Shown here: piece by piece, positions 27,357 through 35,862 of the stretch
How positions within the stretch are numbered: the stretch's first letter is position 1
Layout of the letters: each line of letters opens with the position of its first letter
From: Bosea sp. 29B
GTDB taxonomy: Bacteria; Pseudomonadota; Alphaproteobacteria; Rhizobiales; Beijerinckiaceae
NCBI RefSeq assembly: GCF_902506165.1
Contig: NZ_LR733817.1
Location: 3,953,937-4,017,936 of the forward strand
Direction: 5' to 3'
DNA length: 64,000 nt
Notes under the pieces: model-generated
The model's database searches: none
What the model saw: the letters and a program-made list of their open reading frames with translations, nothing else
What the model was told of the DNA's origin: nothing
Translations under genes and position numbers: made by a program

Positions 27357-27557
27357 CGCCGCAGGACGGCAGGGGCGGCACGGCGGAGATCGCCGTTTCG
27401 CGCGCTTTCGAAATCTTCTAGAGATGCGATGTCCGTGGCTTCCCTGCTCGCGGACGATGTCCCTCTCGCGAACCTGCCCGAGGCCCGCCAGGAAGCCCGG
27501 CCGGTTCCTCCCGACCGCGCCAGCCGCGCAGCCGTCGCCAGGCGGCCGGAGTTCACG

Positions 27558-27878
27558 ATGCCGAAGATCACTTACATCGACGCCCAGGGCACCAGCCGCA
27601 CGGTCGAGGGCGAGACAGGGTCGACCGTAATGGAGGTCGCGGTGCGCAACGGCGTGCCGGGCATCGAGGCCGAGTGCGGCGGCGCCTGCGCCTGCGCCAC
27701 CTGCCATGTCTATGTCGACGAGGCCTGGGCCGAGAAAGCCGGGCACGCCGAGCCGATGGAGGAGGACATGCTCGACTTCGCCTTCGACGTCCGCCCGAAC
27801 TCGCGCCTGTCCTGCCAGATCAGGGTGCGGGATGACCTCGACGGTCTGGTGGTGCGCACACCGGCACGCCAGGGCTGA
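27558..27878 (+). CDS. [2Fe-2S] ferredoxin, adrenodoxin type
   Basis: A 106-residue ferredoxin. Cluster ligands are C40, C46 and C49 ([15 protein letters not shown]) and C86 (RLSCQIRV), the spacing of adrenodoxin/FdxB-type proteins. Electrons would go to a P450, Rieske oxygenase or Fe-S assembly partner, none of which is adjacent. ATG 27558, with GGAG upstream, starts exactly at the family N terminus (MPKITYI). The frame is open back to ATG 27429, which would add 43 residues without homology. Confidence 0.93.
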   Translation: MPKITYIDAQGTSRTVEGETGSTVMEVAVRNGVPGIEAECGGACACATCHVYVDEAWAEKAGHAEPMEEDMLDFAFDVRPNSRLSCQIRVRDDLDGLVVRTPARQG

Positions 27879-27892
27879 GTTTTCCGGAGGCA

Positions 27893-27940
27893 CGTCGTCT
27901 TTCCGGGACATCGCGCAGCGATGGGCTCGGAATGACGACG
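27893..27940. repeat. Palindrome after the ferredoxin gene
   Basis: CGTCGTCTTTCCGGG (27893-27907) and CTCGGAATGACGACG (27926-27940) are near reverse complements, with a small inner stem CATCGC/GCGATG. This 15-bp arm hairpin lies 14 bp after the ferredoxin stop and may end or protect its transcript. No T-tract follows, so it is not a classical terminator. It resembles the GTCAT...ATGAC repeats elsewhere in the window. Confidence 0.65.
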
Positions 27941-28156
27941 CGGCATCATCCCCTTCCTGCAGGCATGTCCCTCCTGATTGATCGACCGCAAGGACGGCCG
28001 CGTTCGCACTGGCCATGATCGCGCTGTCGGACGCCGGAGCCCATCGCGACGACGCGACGCTCTTCCCATAGGGGAATGTGCTCCGACATAGTGTGTAGGC
28101 GTCGGTTCCGATCGTTCGACCATGCGGCCGGGCGGGCCACGCCGGAGGAGGATGCG

Positions 28157-28579
28157 ATGTACAAATCGATTCTGGTCCCGGTCGATCTCGCCGAGGCCGA
28201 GCTGGCAGGTCCTGCCATCACCGCGGCCGAGGGGTTCGCCACCCAGTCCGAAGGCTCGATCAGGCTGATCTATGTCCGCTCGCTGGTGCCGATCACCTAC
28301 ATGGAATTCGTGCCGGCGGATTTCGACGCCGGCCAGCAATCCGAATCCGAAGCCAAGCTCGCCGAGATCGCCGCCAAGGTGAACCTGCCGGCCGAACGCG
28401 TCTCGGCCAAGGTCCTGGTCGGCTCGGTCCATGGCGAGGTCCTGGCCGAGGCCGATGCCAGCGGTGCCGACCTGATCGTCATCGGCTCGCACGAGCCCGG
28501 CATGCTCGCCTATGTGATCGGCTCGAACGCCTCGACCATCGTGCGCCGGGCGAAGTGCTCGGTGCTGGTGGTCAGGTAG
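28157..28579 (+). CDS. Universal stress protein, UspA family
   Basis: A 140-residue single-domain Usp protein. The N-terminal strand is YKSILVPVDLAE, and the C-terminal nucleotide motif is IVIGSHEPGMLAYVIGSNAS followed by AKCSVLVVR, the G-x2-G-x9-G-(S/T) type of ATP-binding members. The start ATG at 28157 is placed after GGAGGA. Such proteins act in the cytoplasm during stress or stationary phase. It stands alone between a ferredoxin and a convergent membrane-protein gene. Confidence 0.92.
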   Translation: MYKSILVPVDLAEAELAGPAITAAEGFATQSEGSIRLIYVRSLVPITYMEFVPADFDAGQQSESEAKLAEIAAKVNLPAERVSAKVLVGSVHGEVLAEADASGADLIVIGSHEPGMLAYVIGSNASTIVRRAKCSVLVVR

Positions 28580-28585
28580 CAAACG

Positions 28586-29182
28586 TCAGGCCGCGAGGCG
28601 GCCCGGGACGAGATCGTCCGGGATTTCGCCGCTCGCGAGGTCCCTTGGCCGGTTGAGCCTGATCATCGGCCATACCTGCCAGAACGAGGCCGCGGCGAGC
28701 ACGAGCCCGAGCCCTGCGGCGGCGGTCGCGCCCTGTTGGAAGGCGCGCAGGCTGAAGAAGGTCAGCATGAGCGTGGCGCCGCCGCCGGCGATCACCAGTG
28801 CCAGCCAGAGCAGATAGGGCTTGCCGGCGAGGAAGCGCGCCTTGGGATTGGCACGCACGATCGCAGCGGACAGCGCCGCGACGAAGGTATGATAGCGCGC
28901 ATCGTCGCGGTCGATGTCGGTGAGCGAGCGCCAGGAAAGGTTGCCGAAGCTGATCGTCCGGCCATCGCTCAGCCGCAGCTGGGTTCGGAAGCCCTTCGAC
29001 GAGACATTGCTGGGCGCATAGATGAAGCGCACCTGCTCGACGGCCGAGAGCCTGACCTGATCGACCTTGCGGGTCGAATCGATCTCCAGCGTGTCGCCCT
29101 TGAGCCGATAGGCGATCTCGAAGCCGATCGGCCGTGGCCGCTGGCGCCAGAAGGGCAGGGTTGTATCGTCGGGATTGTCCAT
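28586..29182 (-). CDS. Conserved hypothetical membrane protein
   Basis: A 198-residue protein. An N-terminal soluble part (FWRQRPRPIGFEIAYRL, then beta-rich segments such as LRLSDGRTISFGNLSW) is followed by two membrane helices at about residues 128-149 and 155-175. The type is familiar from Hyphomicrobiales genomes but has no assigned function to my knowledge. Start 29182 (MDNPDD) is chosen; the frame is open further upstream but that region is low-complexity and overlaps the divergent gene. It converges with the universal stress protein gene, 6 bp apart. Confidence 0.7.
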   Translation of the reverse strand: MDNPDDTTLPFWRQRPRPIGFEIAYRLKGDTLEIDSTRKVDQVRLSAVEQVRFIYAPSNVSSKGFRTQLRLSDGRTISFGNLSWRSLTDIDRDDARYHTFVAALSAAIVRANPKARFLAGKPYLLWLALVIAGGGATLMLTFFSLRAFQQGATAAAGLGLVLAAASFWQVWPMIRLNRPRDLASGEIPDDLVPGRLAA

Positions 29183-29246
29183 GATGCAGGCTCTAGCGTC
29201 TGCTTGCGCTCTTGTCTTGGCTCTCGCTGGAGCCTTTGGAGATGAC

Positions 29247-29654
29247 ATGGCTGATCGAAGCCCACCGAAGGTTGATGATGAAGCACTGCTGACGGTGCTG
29301 AGGGGCCTCGAAGAGCGGCTCCTGATGCTGCAAGTGCGATCCGCGCCCGGCGAGGTCGCCAATTTACTGGCCGACGATTTCGTCGAGTTCGGCCGTTCTG
29401 GCCTCATCTATGACAAGCTGCAGACCGTCGAAGCGCTGGCTGGCAAAGCCGACGGTTCCGAGCGGGCGGAACGAACTGCCACGCATTTCCGCATCAATCA
29501 GCTGGCCGATGGCGTGGTCCTGCTGACCTACCGCTCGACCCGACGCGAGTTGGGCAAAGTAGCCCGATCGCTTCGGAGTTCGATCTGGATGTGGCGCGAG
29601 GGGCGTTGGCAGATGGTGTTCCACCAAGGCACGCCCGCCGCCGATGTGTCGTAG
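29247..29654 (+). CDS. DUF4440/NTF2-like protein
   Basis: A 135-residue protein with the SnoaL/NTF2-like DUF4440 pattern: ALLTVLRGLEERLLMLQ helix, LLADDFVEFGRSGLIYD, LADGVVLLTYRSTR, and SSIWMWREGRWQMVFHQGT at the end. Known relatives include small hydrolase-like or binding domains with no fixed function. ATG 29247 is favoured since GGAG is 6 bases upstream; starts at 29181/29184 would add a hydrophobic, signal-like stretch and overlap the divergent gene. Confidence 0.82.
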   Translation: MADRSPPKVDDEALLTVLRGLEERLLMLQVRSAPGEVANLLADDFVEFGRSGLIYDKLQTVEALAGKADGSERAERTATHFRINQLADGVVLLTYRSTRRELGKVARSLRSSIWMWREGRWQMVFHQGTPAADVS

Positions 29655-29684
29655 AGTCTGCCGCGTCAGCTCATAACCGGAGTG

Positions 29685-30896
29685 CTAATGTCCCCAGCCG
29701 GGGAAGCGGCCCGGCCGAAGCCATGCCTGCTCGGGATTGCCGTCGCCCGACAGAACCGCCTCGACCAGCCAGCGCGCCGTTGCCGGCGCGGCATGCATGC
29801 CGATCGACCCCAACCCGCCATGGATGAACAGGCCTTCGACCGCGGTCCTGCCCGCGACCGGCAGGCCGTCCGGGAGCATCGGCCGGTTCCCCGGGTAGAC
29901 GTTCCTGACCGGCGGTGTTCCGAGGCCGGGCAGCATGCGCAGCGTCCGCTGGGCGATCCGGCTCGCCATGTCGGTGTTGCGCAGGAGGTCGCGGAAGGCG
30001 GGTTGGAGCGAAGCGCCGAGGCGGGCATCGCCGCCTTGCATGGGATTCAGGCAGATGGCTTCGACCATCGGCCGGTCGTCGCGCTGGTCGGCGACATCCG
30101 CGAGGCCGCCGAGATCCATTCTCCGGCCGAGCTCCTCCTGGCCCGGCCAGGTCAGCTCCTCGACGATCCAGGGCAAGGCGAAGTCGAGCTTGCCGAGCTG
30201 GATCAGCCAGCCGCGCCCGGCGATGAAGGGTAGGCCGGGAAGCGGCCCATCGCCCACGGTCCGCCGCAACAGGTCCGACATCCACAAGCCGTTGGCGATG
30301 AAGACGAGATCGGCGGGAATGATGCCCTGGTCAGTGAGGACACCCTGGACCTTCCCCCCGCGCGAATGGATCTGGGCGACGCGCAGGCCGGTCCGGATCG
30401 TGGCGCCGGCCTCGCGGGCGGCATGGGCGAAGGCATGCGTCGCACCCATCGGTTCCAATGTCCAGGCGCGGTCGACGGAATAGGCTCCCGCCACCCTGAA
30501 GCCGATCCGCGGATAGTCCCTCGCCAGCTCAGCACCCGACAGCTTCTCCATCGCCACGCCGGCCGCTCGGTAGCGCTCCGCGGCGGCCGCAGCCTGCTCG
30601 AAGCTGGCCTCGTCCTCGGAGATGAGCAGATGGCCGATGCGGCCGAATTCGAACGGCACCGGCCCGTCGGCAAGCTCGGCGTAGATCCCGGCACAGGCGT
30701 CGAGCAGTTCGACCACTGGCCTTTCCGGGCCGCTCAGCAGGGTTCCCGTGTTTCGGCCCGAGGACTCGGCGGCGATCATGCTCTGCTCGATCACGACCGT
30801 CTTCACGCCTCGCCGCGCGAGCTCGTAAGCGAGCGTGCACCCCGCAATTCCTCCACCGATGACCACGGCATCCATCGGTCGCGTGACATGTGACAT
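29685..30896 (-). CDS. FAD-dependent oxidoreductase, DAO family
   Basis: A 403-residue flavoprotein of the D-amino-acid oxidase/glycine oxidase/sarcosine oxidase group. The dinucleotide motif AVVIGGGIAGCTLAYELARR is at about residues 10-29, followed by the acidic residue in VVIEQ. The C-terminal FAD-binding segment has GGLGSIGMHAAPATARWLVE. It is divergent from a GntR/FCD regulator with a palindromic operator in the shared promoter region, so its substrate, probably an amine or amino acid, is likely the inducer. No adjacent transporter hints at which one. Confidence 0.9.
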   Translation of the reverse strand: MSHVTRPMDAVVIGGGIAGCTLAYELARRGVKTVVIEQSMIAAESSGRNTGTLLSGPERPVVELLDACAGIYAELADGPVPFEFGRIGHLLISEDEASFEQAAAAAERYRAAGVAMEKLSGAELARDYPRIGFRVAGAYSVDRAWTLEPMGATHAFAHAAREAGATIRTGLRVAQIHSRGGKVQGVLTDQGIIPADLVFIANGLWMSDLLRRTVGDGPLPGLPFIAGRGWLIQLGKLDFALPWIVEELTWPGQEELGRRMDLGGLADVADQRDDRPMVEAICLNPMQGGDARLGASLQPAFRDLLRNTDMASRIAQRTLRMLPGLGTPPVRNVYPGNRPMLPDGLPVAGRTAVEGLFIHGGLGSIGMHAAPATARWLVEAVLSGDGNPEQAWLRPGRFPGWGH

Positions 30897-30925
30897 GTGC
30901 TGGCTCCCTCGCAGTCTGCTTGTTG

Positions 30926-30947
30926 GTATACTCGTATACGAGGATAC
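30926..30947. promoter_or_regulatory. Palindromic operator for the GntR/FCD regulator
   Basis: A perfect 12-bp palindrome CTCGTATACGAG (30931-30942) is extended by GTATA on the left and GATAC on the right, giving a 22-bp near-palindrome with one mismatched pair. The core TCGTATACGA fits the T-N-GTATAC-N-A pattern of FadR/FCD-type GntR operators. It lies 30 bp upstream of the oxidoreductase ATG and 57 bp upstream of the regulator start, fitting joint control of both. Confidence 0.8.
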
Positions 30948-31003
30948 TTATATCCCGACGAGCCACGATCTGCTAGAGGGTTGAGTGGATCGGAGGGTGT
31001 CGC

Positions 31004-31684
31004 TTGCTTGGACTGGCCGAAGCCCTGAAGCAGAAGCCGCAAACCGTGGCCGAGCAGGTCGCTGGCGTTCTGCGCGAAGCGATAGCGGACGGAAGCCTGG
31101 CGGCCGGCACCGTGCTTCGCCAGGACGATTTGGCAGAACAGTTCGGCTTCAGCCGGATGCCGGTGCGCGACGCACTTCGCCAGCTGGAGGCCGAAGGCAT
31201 CGTCTCAATTCATCCGACCAAAGGCGCGCATGTCGCCGCGATGGACGGGGTCGAGATCGCCGAAATCTACGCGCTGCGCGAGCTACTCGAATGTGAGGCG
31301 TTGCGGCTTTCGGTTCCCGCCGTCACGGATGCAAAACTTGACGAAGCCGACCGCGTGCTGGGGCAAATCGATGCCGAGCCGGATGTCGGCCGATGGGGGG
31401 CTTTGAACCGCGCTTTCCATCTTGTTCTGTACAGTGCCTGCGGCAATTGCCGGCTGCTCGGGCTCATCGAAGCGCATCACAACGCCGCTGACCGCTATGT
31501 CCGCATCCTGCTGTCGAACCTGGATTATCGTAGCCGCTCTCAGGCCGAGCACAGGGAGCTGCTCGCGGCCTGCCGGCAACGCGACGAGAGCAGGGCGGTT
31601 CACGTTCTGCGTCAGCATCTGGTCGAGGGCAGCCAAACCCTCGTCGCAGCTATCGAGGGGCGCGCCCGGCCGGCCAGGCGCTGA
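31004..31684 (+). CDS. GntR-family transcriptional regulator, FCD domain
   Basis: A 226-residue regulator. The winged helix-turn-helix spans about residues 12-78 (AEQVAGVLREAIADGSLAAG, SRMPVRDALRQLEAEG), followed by an all-helical FCD ligand domain with metal-type residues (LNRAFHLVLYSACGN, IEAHHNAADRYVR, AEHRELLAACRQRD). Translation probably begins at TTG 31004, with GGAGGG 7 bases upstream; no ATG lies before the conserved region. It most likely represses the divergent FAD oxidoreductase and itself through the palindrome at 30926-30947. Confidence 0.92.
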   Translation: MLGLAEALKQKPQTVAEQVAGVLREAIADGSLAAGTVLRQDDLAEQFGFSRMPVRDALRQLEAEGIVSIHPTKGAHVAAMDGVEIAEIYALRELLECEALRLSVPAVTDAKLDEADRVLGQIDAEPDVGRWGALNRAFHLVLYSACGNCRLLGLIEAHHNAADRYVRILLSNLDYRSRSQAEHRELLAACRQRDESRAVHVLRQHLVEGSQTLVAAIEGRARPARR

Positions 31685-31720
31685 CCTGCGATCCATCCGG
31701 AGGAGAGGTGCGGGCCTGCG

Positions 31721-32896
31721 TTACCGTGTCAACGCCTTCATCGCCCCATCCAGGCCGTCGAGCGTCAACGGGAACATCCGGCCGCCCATCAGCCCGCCGA
31801 TCTGCCGGATCGACTGGGTGTAGCTCCACAGGTGCTGCTGGACAGGGTTGAGCCAGACCGATTTCGGGAAGCGCTCGGTCAGCCGCCGCATCCAGACCTC
31901 GCCGGCCTCCTCGTTCCAATGCTCGACCGAGCCGCCCGGCATGGCGATCTCATAGGGGCTCATCGAGGCGTCACCGATGAAGACGAGACGATAATCGGCC
32001 GGGTAGGTGCGCAGCACGTCGAAGGTCGGGATCACCTGGTCGTGCCGGCGCCGGTTCTCCTTCCACACCCGCTCATAGGGGCAGTTGTGGAAGTAGAAAT
32101 GCTCGAAATGCTTGAACTCGGCCCGCGCTGCCGAGAACAGCTCCTCGGCCAGCTCGATATGCCAGTCCATCGAGCCGCCGACGTCGAGGAAGAGCAGCAC
32201 CTTGACCGCGTTGTGCCGCTCGGGCCGGAGCTTGACGTCGAGATAGCCATGCTTGGCGGTCTCGGTGATGGTCTGGTCGAGGTCGAGCTCCTCGGCCGCG
32301 CCGGTGCGGGCGAATTTGCGCAGGCGGCGCAGCGCGATCCGTAAGTTTCGCACGCCGAGCTCGCGCGTGTCGTCGAAATCCTTGAACTCGCGCTTGTCCC
32401 AGACCTTCACCGCCCGGAAGTTGCGGTTCTTGTCCTGGCCGATGCGTACGCCTTCGGGATTGTAGCCATAGGCGCCATAGGGCGAGGTGCCGGCGGTGCC
32501 GATCCATTTCGAGCCGCCCTGATGGCGGCCCTTCTGCTCGGCGAGACGTGCTTTAAGCGTCTCCAGCAGCTTCTCCCAGCCGAGGGCATCGAGCTGGGCT
32601 TTTTCCTCGTCGGTTAGGAATTTCTCGGCGAGCTTGCGCAACCACTCTTCGGGAATGCCGACCTGCTCGAAGGCCTCGCCCAGGGTCTCGACGCCCTTGA
32701 AGACCTCGGCGAAGACGCGGTCGAAGCGGTCGAGATGGCGCTCGTCCTTCACCAGGCAGGTGCGGGCGAGATAGTAGAACTCGTCGACGCGGTATTCGGC
32801 GAGATCGGCCTCGACGCCTTCGAGCAGCGCCAGATATTCGCGCAAGGTCACCGGGACCTTGGCGGCGCGCAGATCGGTGAAGAGGCGGAGGAACAT
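31721..32896 (-). CDS. VWA domain-containing CoxE-like protein
   Basis: A 391-residue soluble protein. The N-terminal region (MFLRLFTDLRAAKVPVTLREYLALLEG) is that of the CoxE/YeaD2-like family. The von Willebrand A domain begins near residue 230 with LLFLDVGGSMDWHIELA, a DxGxS MIDAS metal site, and continues with YFHNCPYERVW and YRLVFIGDASMSPYEI. Family members usually act with a MoxR AAA+ ATPase as a chaperone for metalloenzymes; no such ATPase lies in the flanking sequence here. It is monocistronic and converges with the GntR gene. Confidence 0.88.
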   Translation of the reverse strand: MFLRLFTDLRAAKVPVTLREYLALLEGVEADLAEYRVDEFYYLARTCLVKDERHLDRFDRVFAEVFKGVETLGEAFEQVGIPEEWLRKLAEKFLTDEEKAQLDALGWEKLLETLKARLAEQKGRHQGGSKWIGTAGTSPYGAYGYNPEGVRIGQDKNRNFRAVKVWDKREFKDFDDTRELGVRNLRIALRRLRKFARTGAAEELDLDQTITETAKHGYLDVKLRPERHNAVKVLLFLDVGGSMDWHIELAEELFSAARAEFKHFEHFYFHNCPYERVWKENRRRHDQVIPTFDVLRTYPADYRLVFIGDASMSPYEIAMPGGSVEHWNEEAGEVWMRRLTERFPKSVWLNPVQQHLWSYTQSIRQIGGLMGGRMFPLTLDGLDGAMKALTR

Positions 32897-33015
32897 CGCG
32901 CTACTGTGGCCAGCAGCGCCTCAAGGTCAAGCTGCGGCGGCCTAGGGCCGGTCCCGATCAAGCTGCGAGGCAGGCTGGTCGGACCCGGCTCTGGGCCGCC
33001 GCTGTCTAACAAGGC

Positions 33016-33288
33016 TCAGGCGACGGCGTCGGCCAGATCCTTGGTGACTTTGAACTTCACGACCGTCTTGGCCGGAACCTTGATGGTCGCGCCGGTCGAC
33101 GGGTTGCGGGCCTCGCGGGCCTCGCGCTTGGCGGCCGCCAGCTTGCCGATGCCGCCGAGCGTGACGTCGCCGCCCGACTTCAGCGTCTTGGCGACGACGC
33201 CGGCGAGCGAGCCGAGGATGGCCGAGACATCGGCCTTGGTCTTGCCCGTCTCGTCCGCGATCGCGGCGATCAGTTCATTCTTGGTCAT
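33016..33288 (-). CDS. hup: HU-family DNA-binding protein
   Basis: A 90-residue nucleoid protein. The DNA-binding arm signature is REARNPSTGATIKVPAK, and the N terminus (MTKNELIAAIADETGKTKADV) is that of HU rather than IHF. An AGGAGG ribosome site lies 6 bases before the ATG, in line with high expression. It binds and bends DNA without strong sequence preference. It is flanked by unrelated genes on both sides. Confidence 0.95.
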   Translation of the reverse strand: MTKNELIAAIADETGKTKADVSAILGSLAGVVAKTLKSGGDVTLGGIGKLAAAKREAREARNPSTGATIKVPAKTVVKFKVTKDLADAVA

Positions 33289-33526
33289 GAAAACCTCCTA
33301 GAGACCAATGTTGTTAAAATTGACGCTGCGCCGAATCCCAACGGATACGGGTGCAACGCGGCGAATCGACGCGCTCTCGCGCACGAACCCGCCATTTGGC
33401 ATGCTTGCCGCCGAAACACGACGGCAACGGCCGTACATACGCACAGCAATCGGCTTCGTTCCTGTCAAAAGCCGCGAAATTGCGGCGGTTTTCACCAGCT
33501 TTGTGGAGCGATTGACAAATTGCTCC

Positions 33527-33552
33527 GAATTATTTGAAGCTTGAAATAATTC
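33527..33552 (+). promoter_or_regulatory. 26-bp palindromic operator before the flavin monooxygenase
   Basis: A near-perfect 26-bp palindrome centred on AAGCTT (33537-33542); only one symmetric pair mismatches. Its right part reads TTGAAGCTTGAAATAATTC. It lies 18 bp upstream of the monooxygenase ATG and a TTGACA sequence occurs just before it (33512-33517). Size and AT-rich symmetry fit a MarR-family site. A similar site precedes the Liv-type ABC operon at about 41587-41615. Confidence 0.8.
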
Positions 33553-33570
33553 AGGGGAGCGGAACGCGGC

Positions 33571-34812
33571 ATGAAGGCCATCATCATCGGCGGCGGCATC
33601 GGGGGGCTGTCACTGGCCCTGATGCTGCACGCACGCGGCATCGCCGCGACAGTCTACGAGCAGGCGAGCGAGATCCGCGAGGTCGGCGTCGGCATCAACA
33701 CGCTGCCGCACGCGATTCGCGAGCTGGCCGAGCTCGGCCTGCTGCCGGCCCTCGATGCAGTGGCGATCCGGACGCGCGAGCTGGTCTACATGAACCGCTT
33801 CGGCCAGACCGTCTGGCGCGAGCTGCGCGGCCTGCACGCGGGCGCTCCGGTGCCGCAGTTCTCGATCCATCGCGGCCGGCTCCAGGGCGTGATCCGGGAT
33901 GCCGTGGTCGAGCGACTGGGGCCGGATGCGATCCGCACCGGGCGCCGCCTGCAGGGCTTCCTGCAGGACGAGGGCGGGGTGACCGCACATTTCGCCGATG
34001 CGAAGCTGGGTGAAGACGGCGAAACGGCGCGCGCCGATATCCTGATCGGCGCCGACGGCATCCATTCGACGGTGCGGGCGCATTACTTTCCGAACCAGGG
34101 CGGGCCGCGCTGGAACGGCGTCCAGATGTGGCGTGGCGCCTGCGACTGGCCGGCCTTCCTCGATGGCGAGAGCATGATTATCGCCGGCGGCATGGCCGGC
34201 AAGCTGGTGCTCTACCCGATCGCCGAGGGCAAGAAGCCGGGTACGCGCCTGACCAACTGGGTCGTCAACATCCGCACGGGCGACCCCGCCAAGCCGCCGC
34301 CGAAGGAGGCCTGGTCCAAGGCCGGGCGGCTCGAGGACGTGCTGCCCTTCGCCAAGCGCTTCACCGTACCGGGAGTCGATATCCTCGCCTTGATCCACGC
34401 GAGCGGCACCTTCTGGGAATACCCGATGTGCGACCGCGATCCGCTGCCGCGCTGGAGTCATGGACGGGTGACGCTGCTCGGCGACGCCGCTCATCCGATG
34501 TATCCGGTCGGCTCGAACGGCGCCTCGCAGGCGATCCTGGATGCGCGCTGCCTCGCCGACCTCCTGGTCAAGGCCGAGCATCCGCGCCATGCGCTTGCGG
34601 CCTATGAAGCGCTGCGCCTGCCGGCGACGGCGGAGATCGTCGCGATGAACCGCGCCGGTGGTCCCGAGCGCGTCATCGATGCGGTCGAGGCGCTCGCGCC
34701 CAACGGTTTCGACGATGTCGAGCGCGTCCTGCCCTATGGCAAGCGCGAGCAGATCGTGAAGGCCTATGCCGGCAAGACCGTGCTCCCGGTCGCGCAGCCG
34801 ACGAAAGGCTGA
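33571..34812 (+). CDS. FAD-dependent monooxygenase, salicylate hydroxylase/PhzS-like
   Basis: A 413-residue class A flavin monooxygenase. The N-terminal FAD motif is IIIGGGIGGLSLALMLHARG, the middle DG motif is LIGADGIHSTVRAHYF near residue 155, and the GD motif LLGDAAHPMYPVGSNGASQA is near residue 305. The VGVGINTLPHAIRELAELG segment is typical of the PhzS/flavin-dependent oxidoreductase subgroup. The substrate is probably an aromatic or heteroaromatic acid. The strong palindrome just upstream indicates repression by a ligand-responsive regulator not encoded here. Confidence 0.9.
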   Translation: MKAIIIGGGIGGLSLALMLHARGIAATVYEQASEIREVGVGINTLPHAIRELAELGLLPALDAVAIRTRELVYMNRFGQTVWRELRGLHAGAPVPQFSIHRGRLQGVIRDAVVERLGPDAIRTGRRLQGFLQDEGGVTAHFADAKLGEDGETARADILIGADGIHSTVRAHYFPNQGGPRWNGVQMWRGACDWPAFLDGESMIIAGGMAGKLVLYPIAEGKKPGTRLTNWVVNIRTGDPAKPPPKEAWSKAGRLEDVLPFAKRFTVPGVDILALIHASGTFWEYPMCDRDPLPRWSHGRVTLLGDAAHPMYPVGSNGASQAILDARCLADLLVKAEHPRHALAAYEALRLPATAEIVAMNRAGGPERVIDAVEALAPNGFDDVERVLPYGKREQIVKAYAGKTVLPVAQPTKG

Positions 34813-34819
34813 GGCTGCC

Positions 34820-35806
34820 TCAACGCCGCTCAGCCTGCACGAGCGGCGCGATCCGGTCGATCCGGTTGGTCCAGATGCCGGGGATGGGCCGGTCGAGCGA
34901 GGTTAGATCCTCGGCTCGGTCGATGCCGGCGGAACCGTCTCCGCCGACCAGTGGGCCGGCGACGATGACCTCACTGCCAGCGGCACGCATGCGGTCCGTG
35001 AACCGCGCCGGCCAGCCCCAGATCCAGCTGGTGTAGTTGGACGGGATCAGCAGCAGCTGCCGCTCGCAGGCTTCAGGCGTCAGTCCGGCCCAACCCAGCG
35101 CGAGATGGTGGATCAGGCAGCGCTTCTCGGCCTCCTTCGACATGGTGCGCAAGGTCGGGATTCGCGCGCGCAGCACCGTAATCGGCCGGTCGCCGCCATA
35201 GGCCATCAGCAGGGAAAGCTGTGCCGGAGGGAGCTTCAGCAGGCGTTCGGCCAGCGCCTCGCCCTCGCGCGGATCGTTGCTCTTGACGTTGATCAAAAGG
35301 CGCCGGTCAGGAAAGCGCGCCAGCACCTCGTCCAGCGACGGCATCAGGCCGACGCCCTTGCCGCGGAACGGGTAGGTCTTGCCACTGTCCGCCGTGTAGC
35401 CATGGCCGATGTCGAGCGCCTTGAGCTCGGCCAGTGTCTTCTCGCGGGTCACGCCCGTGCCGTTCGTGCGGCAGTCCAGCGTCCAGTCATGGATCACGGC
35501 GAACTGGCCGTCCGTGGTCGGGTGGATGTCAAACTCGACGATGTCGGCGCCCGCGGCGAAGGCCGCGTCCATCGAGGCCAGCGTATTCTCCAGATAGGAG
35601 TGCTCTGGCGGATTGATCCGGCTCGCCGTGCAGGTCGTGTCTGTTACGCCGCTCGATGAGTAAGTCTGTGCCAGCCCACGATGCGCCAGCAGCACGGGGC
35701 GCTCCGTTGAGGCCGAGGCCAGGAGCGAGGTGTTTTGCACGAAGGCGGTGACGCCTAAAGCCGCGGCCACAGCGCCGGCAACGAGCCAGATTCGTTTCAT
35801 CGCCAT
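34820..35806 (-). CDS. Glycerophosphodiester phosphodiesterase family protein
   Basis: A 328-residue exported or membrane-anchored GDPD protein. A signal/anchor helix occupies residues 4-24. Catalytic features are LLAHRGLAQ near residue 40, ENTLASMDAAFAAGADIVEF then DIHPTTDGQFAVIHD (the Glu, Asp and His of the TIM-barrel active site), and LLINVKSNDPREGE. It would cleave glycerophosphodiesters outside the cytoplasm. Start 35806 or the next ATG at 35800 are both possible. It converges with the monooxygenase gene with 7 bp between. Confidence 0.9.
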   Translation of the reverse strand: MAMKRIWLVAGAVAAALGVTAFVQNTSLLASASTERPVLLAHRGLAQTYSSSGVTDTTCTASRINPPEHSYLENTLASMDAAFAAGADIVEFDIHPTTDGQFAVIHDWTLDCRTNGTGVTREKTLAELKALDIGHGYTADSGKTYPFRGKGVGLMPSLDEVLARFPDRRLLINVKSNDPREGEALAERLLKLPPAQLSLLMAYGGDRPITVLRARIPTLRTMSKEAEKRCLIHHLALGWAGLTPEACERQLLLIPSNYTSWIWGWPARFTDRMRAAGSEVIVAGPLVGGDGSAGIDRAEDLTSLDRPIPGIWTNRIDRIAPLVQAERR

Positions 35807-35862
35807 CCCCTCGAAACGGGGCGTGATGTCGGCGCTGCAAGCCGGCGAAATTCAGCCGGAAA

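Noticed and set aside
27429..27557. N-terminal extension of the ferredoxin from ATG 27429
   Set aside because: The family begins at MPKITYI with its own GGAG site; the extension is proline/alanine-rich without homology.
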